A stretch of DNA of 21,666 bases from Heterostelium multicystogenum (Eukaryota > Evosea > Eumycetozoa > Acytosteliales > Acytosteliaceae). A program made the translations under genes and the position numbers. The notes beneath the pieces are model-generated. The model ran no database searches. It saw nothing but the letters and a program-made list of their open reading frames with translations, and was not told the origin of the DNA. Positions 19,701 to 21,666 of the stretch are shown piece by piece. Where the stretch lies: assembly GCA_003667245.1 (NCBI GenBank), contig RCNN01000375.1, positions 1 to 21,666 of the forward strand, written 5' to 3'. Position 1 is the stretch's first letter; each line of letters opens with the position of its first letter.

Positions 19701-21045
19701 TCAACTTTTTCGATTCTATTTTATTGTTGACAACTGGTGGATATACTGCATATTTTGGAGAGGCTGGTGAAAAATTCTGAAACTATACTCAAATATTGTA
19801 AAAAGCTTAGTTTTGAATGTCCTTCTAAAAAGAATCCGGCTGAATTCTTACTAGATTTCTCAGCAGCTATCAATTTGCAATCAAGATTGGCCGCTCATGA
19901 GAAACCATACGAATCTAGATTCAAATGGGTTCTTCAATTAATCAAGAAATTGAAAATAGAACCTATAAATGATAATAATCTAAATACTGCTGAATCTGGT
20001 ACTGGCCCAATTGACGAAGAGTCTTTCACTGGAAACCAAAGAGATGTAATTGATTATTACTTGAGCTCTGATGAATACAAAGCAAATTTGGAAATATTGT
20101 CATCAAATAAGACTCACTCAACTTTTAAAGCTACATCATTTTCAACAAAATATGCCTCTAACTTCCAACATCAATTCATTCTATTGATGATACGTTCATT
20201 TGTTACTGCTTGGAGAAAAAAAAAATGTTGTTTATTACAAGATCCATAAGATCATTGGCTTTAGCATTTATAACCGGAACACTTTTCTGGCAGATTAGAA
20301 ATGACCAAGAAGGAGTAACAGATCGTATATCATTTATTTTTTTCTCCTCAACCTTTGCATCCATATCATGTCTCTCAAATATTCCATCAATGTTTTGAAG
20401 AAAGACCACTATGGTATCGTGAACTTGATTCAGGAACATATCGCCACCTTGCCTTCATATTTACTCTCATCCTATCAGATATACCCTTTACCATTATATA
20501 CTCTTGTTTATTTAGTGGACCGGTTTATTGGAATGGCAGGACTCTATGCTGACGGACACAGATTCTGGATTTTCATGATGACCTACTATCTCTATGTTCA
20601 AACACTTATTGGTTTCTCTCAACTTCTTGGAGTGGTTAGCCCAAACATGAGTGTTGCCAATGAACTTACAGGAATTGTGTTCTCAATCTTCTCGTTGTTT
20701 GCCGGATTTATCATTCGAGAATCATTTATTCCTTCCTATTTTAAATTTTTCTATCAGATATCATTTACAAGATATGCTGTTGAAACATTGACTGTCAATG
20801 AAATGCAAAGTGGAATCAAATTCAATTGTTTACCTGGCCAATACATTCCAGTTCCTGTGAAAATTAACAGCACCTTGACCGTAATCAAACCTTTTTGTCC
20901 TATACCAGATGGAGAAACAGTCCTTGAGATTTTCAATCTGGATCGATCAGCTACCAAAAGCAACTCCATCATACTACTGTCTATATTCTTGGTTTTCATA
21001 ATGTTAATTCTTGTTTCATCAAGAATATTCAAGTACAAGAAATAA
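16737..21045 (+). CDS. Full-size ABCG (PDR-type) ABC transporter, reading frame broken by about 13 single-base shifts
   Basis: This is an ATP-driven membrane exporter, order NBD1-TMD1-NBD2-TMD2. Exons are 16737-17009, 17073-17690, 17754-17897 and 17961-21045; introns are 63 bp each. NBD1: Walker A GPSSGKTS (about 17100), signature [10 protein letters not shown] (about 17410), Walker [14 protein letters not shown], then SLLQPS in place of the H-loop His, usual for this family. TMD1 covers about 18070-18900, including [21 protein letters not shown]2: Walker [10 protein letters not shown] (about 19195), degenerate signature [11 protein letters not shown], Walker [14 protein letters not shown]-loop TIHQP. 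TMD2 runs to the end, FKYKK. Frames change at 17471-17476, 17575-17577, 18253-18257, 18323-18325, 18447-18452, 18779, 18958-18960, 19096-19098, 19466-19469, 19770-19774, 20216-20225, 20393-20396 and 20532-20533, mostly one extra base in a homopolymer. All motifs and splice sites survive and I see no nonsense substitution in the resumed frames. Start codon is uncertain. Substrate unknown. Confidence 0.9.
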
Positions 21046-21075
21046 CAAATCTAGAGAAAATAAAGATTTTATTAA
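21046..21075. promoter_or_regulatory. Shared 30-bp convergent 3' region with opposed polyadenylation signals
   Basis: The transporter stop (21045) and the inferred importin-alpha stop (21076) are 30 bp apart. AATAAA is present on the plus strand (21059-21064) and on the minus strand (21073-21068), so the two mRNAs must overlap at their 3' ends. Confidence 0.55.
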
Positions 21076-21666
21076 TTACTCTTTTTGTATCATTTCAAGT
21101 AAGTGGGGTAGCTCGAGAAAATAAATCATAATCTTCGATCTCCCTACCTGACAAGACTACCAGGGTCGAGAGCATTTTCATTTCTTTGATCTTTGCAATA
21201 TATTTCTGTTTGTTAGAAGTGCGATTAAATACATTATCCAGCAGATGACAAAACAAGAGATAATTCACGATCATCATATTGCTGATTAATTTCTTTAAGA
21301 TTCTGACATAACATAGTGTAGCAGTTAAGATGTAACATTAAGTAATCAATTTGAGCTTCATTTCCTCCATCAACGATATTAGAGATGCACCCATAAAAGC
21401 TCTTTGTGAACTTGTTCATCTGTATGGTTGAATTTTACTGAGGAGTGAAGGAATCAAATTGGCATCAATCGACAGTTGAATAATGTCGGCTGAACAAGCA
21501 ACTATATTAGAGATTGTCCATATTGTCTCTTTTAAAACGTCGGTGTCAGAGTTGTTTAGAAGCTTTTTCAGGATGGGCAGACTGTTCATGCTTATCATCA
21601 TATATAATGTTGATTTGTCATCAACCAGTCACCAAATTACCAAAATGTTTCGTAAAGCTGGAACGA
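21076..21666 (-). CDS. Importin-alpha (karyopherin alpha), C-terminal ARM repeats, cut by window edge and frameshifted
   Basis: This is the C-terminal part of the nuclear-import adaptor that binds classical NLS cargo through ARM repeats. Reading from the right edge on the minus strand: NLVTGDD, SLPILKKLLNNS, ETIWTISNIVACSADIIQ, DANLIPSLL, DEQVHKELLW, ISNIVDGGNEAQIDYLM and a final segment with KYIAKIKEM. The repeated W-x-I-S-N-I signatures are the hallmark that binds NLS peptides. The frame breaks at about 21642-21645, 21623-21624, 21433-21436, 21390-21392, 21238-21239 and 21118-21121, each a one-base change in a homopolymer. With the last one, the frame runs to a stop at 21078-21076; otherwise it ends at about 21095. 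The N-terminal IBB domain and the first repeats lie beyond the window. Confidence 0.85.

Noticed and set aside
17079..19780. Reading the transporter region as several small separate genes or two half-transporters
   Set aside because: The pieces are collinear parts of one NBD-TMD-NBD-TMD protein on one strand, joined by one-base shifts in homopolymers, with only three real introns.
1..21666. CRISPR arrays, prokaryotic operons, phage or viral genes, or a clustered defence or metabolic system
   Set aside because: No spaced direct-repeat arrays, no polycistronic gene spacing, and every recognised gene is an ordinary eukaryotic cell gene with introns.

Overview
The window looks like nuclear DNA of a dictyostelid social amoeba. 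It is AT-rich and dense in genes. Introns are short (about 50-225 bp) with GTAAGT/GTATGT donors and AG acceptors. Proteins carry Gln, Asn and Glu runs, and gene sets match Dictyostelium-type cells (Rab21, full-size ABCG transporter, LIN9). I could not fix the species. Exon models below come from splice-site and reading-phase agreement plus remembered protein families; no search was run.

Layout, left to right: 3'-cut apoptosis-inducing factor (AIF) gene (-, 18-650); class I methyltransferase (-, 1053-2000); a 1.2 kb interval with no convincing gene; an ATP6AP2/renin-receptor homologue (-, 3219-4993); a short Rab3GAP regulatory subunit (+, 5670-7616); an unrecognised type I membrane protein (-, 7714-8520); a LIN9/ALWAYS EARLY homologue with SANT and DIRP domains (+, 9034-11878); Rab21 (-, 12040-12949); an alpha/beta-hydrolase fold protein lacking two catalytic residues (-, 13766-15133); tRNA-Ile(AAU) (+, 15735-15807) followed by poly(A) tracts and a small retro-insertion with target-site duplication; a full-size ABCG transporter (+, 16737-21045); and the 3' part of an importin-alpha gene (-, 21076 to the right edge).

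The genes do not form a pathway cluster; they are ordinary neighbours transcribed singly, some divergent (ATP6AP2/Rab3GAP2, membrane protein/LIN9) and some convergent with tails only 30-160 bp apart. Loose themes are endosome and membrane traffic (ATP6AP2, Rab3GAP2, Rab21, ABCG) and nuclear function (LIN9, importin-alpha).

The main structural oddity is about 28 single-base frameshifts, nearly all in homopolymers and mostly one extra base. They are crowded at both window edges (AIF end, ABCG, importin-alpha) and nearly absent from the middle. Splice sites and catalytic motifs around them are intact, so assembly or sequencing error at poorly covered ends is more likely than gene death. The best biological leads are the pseudo-hydrolase, the retro-insertion with a cUUCGg hairpin behind the tRNA, and the plant-like LIN9 architecture. 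I found no convincing new multi-gene system.
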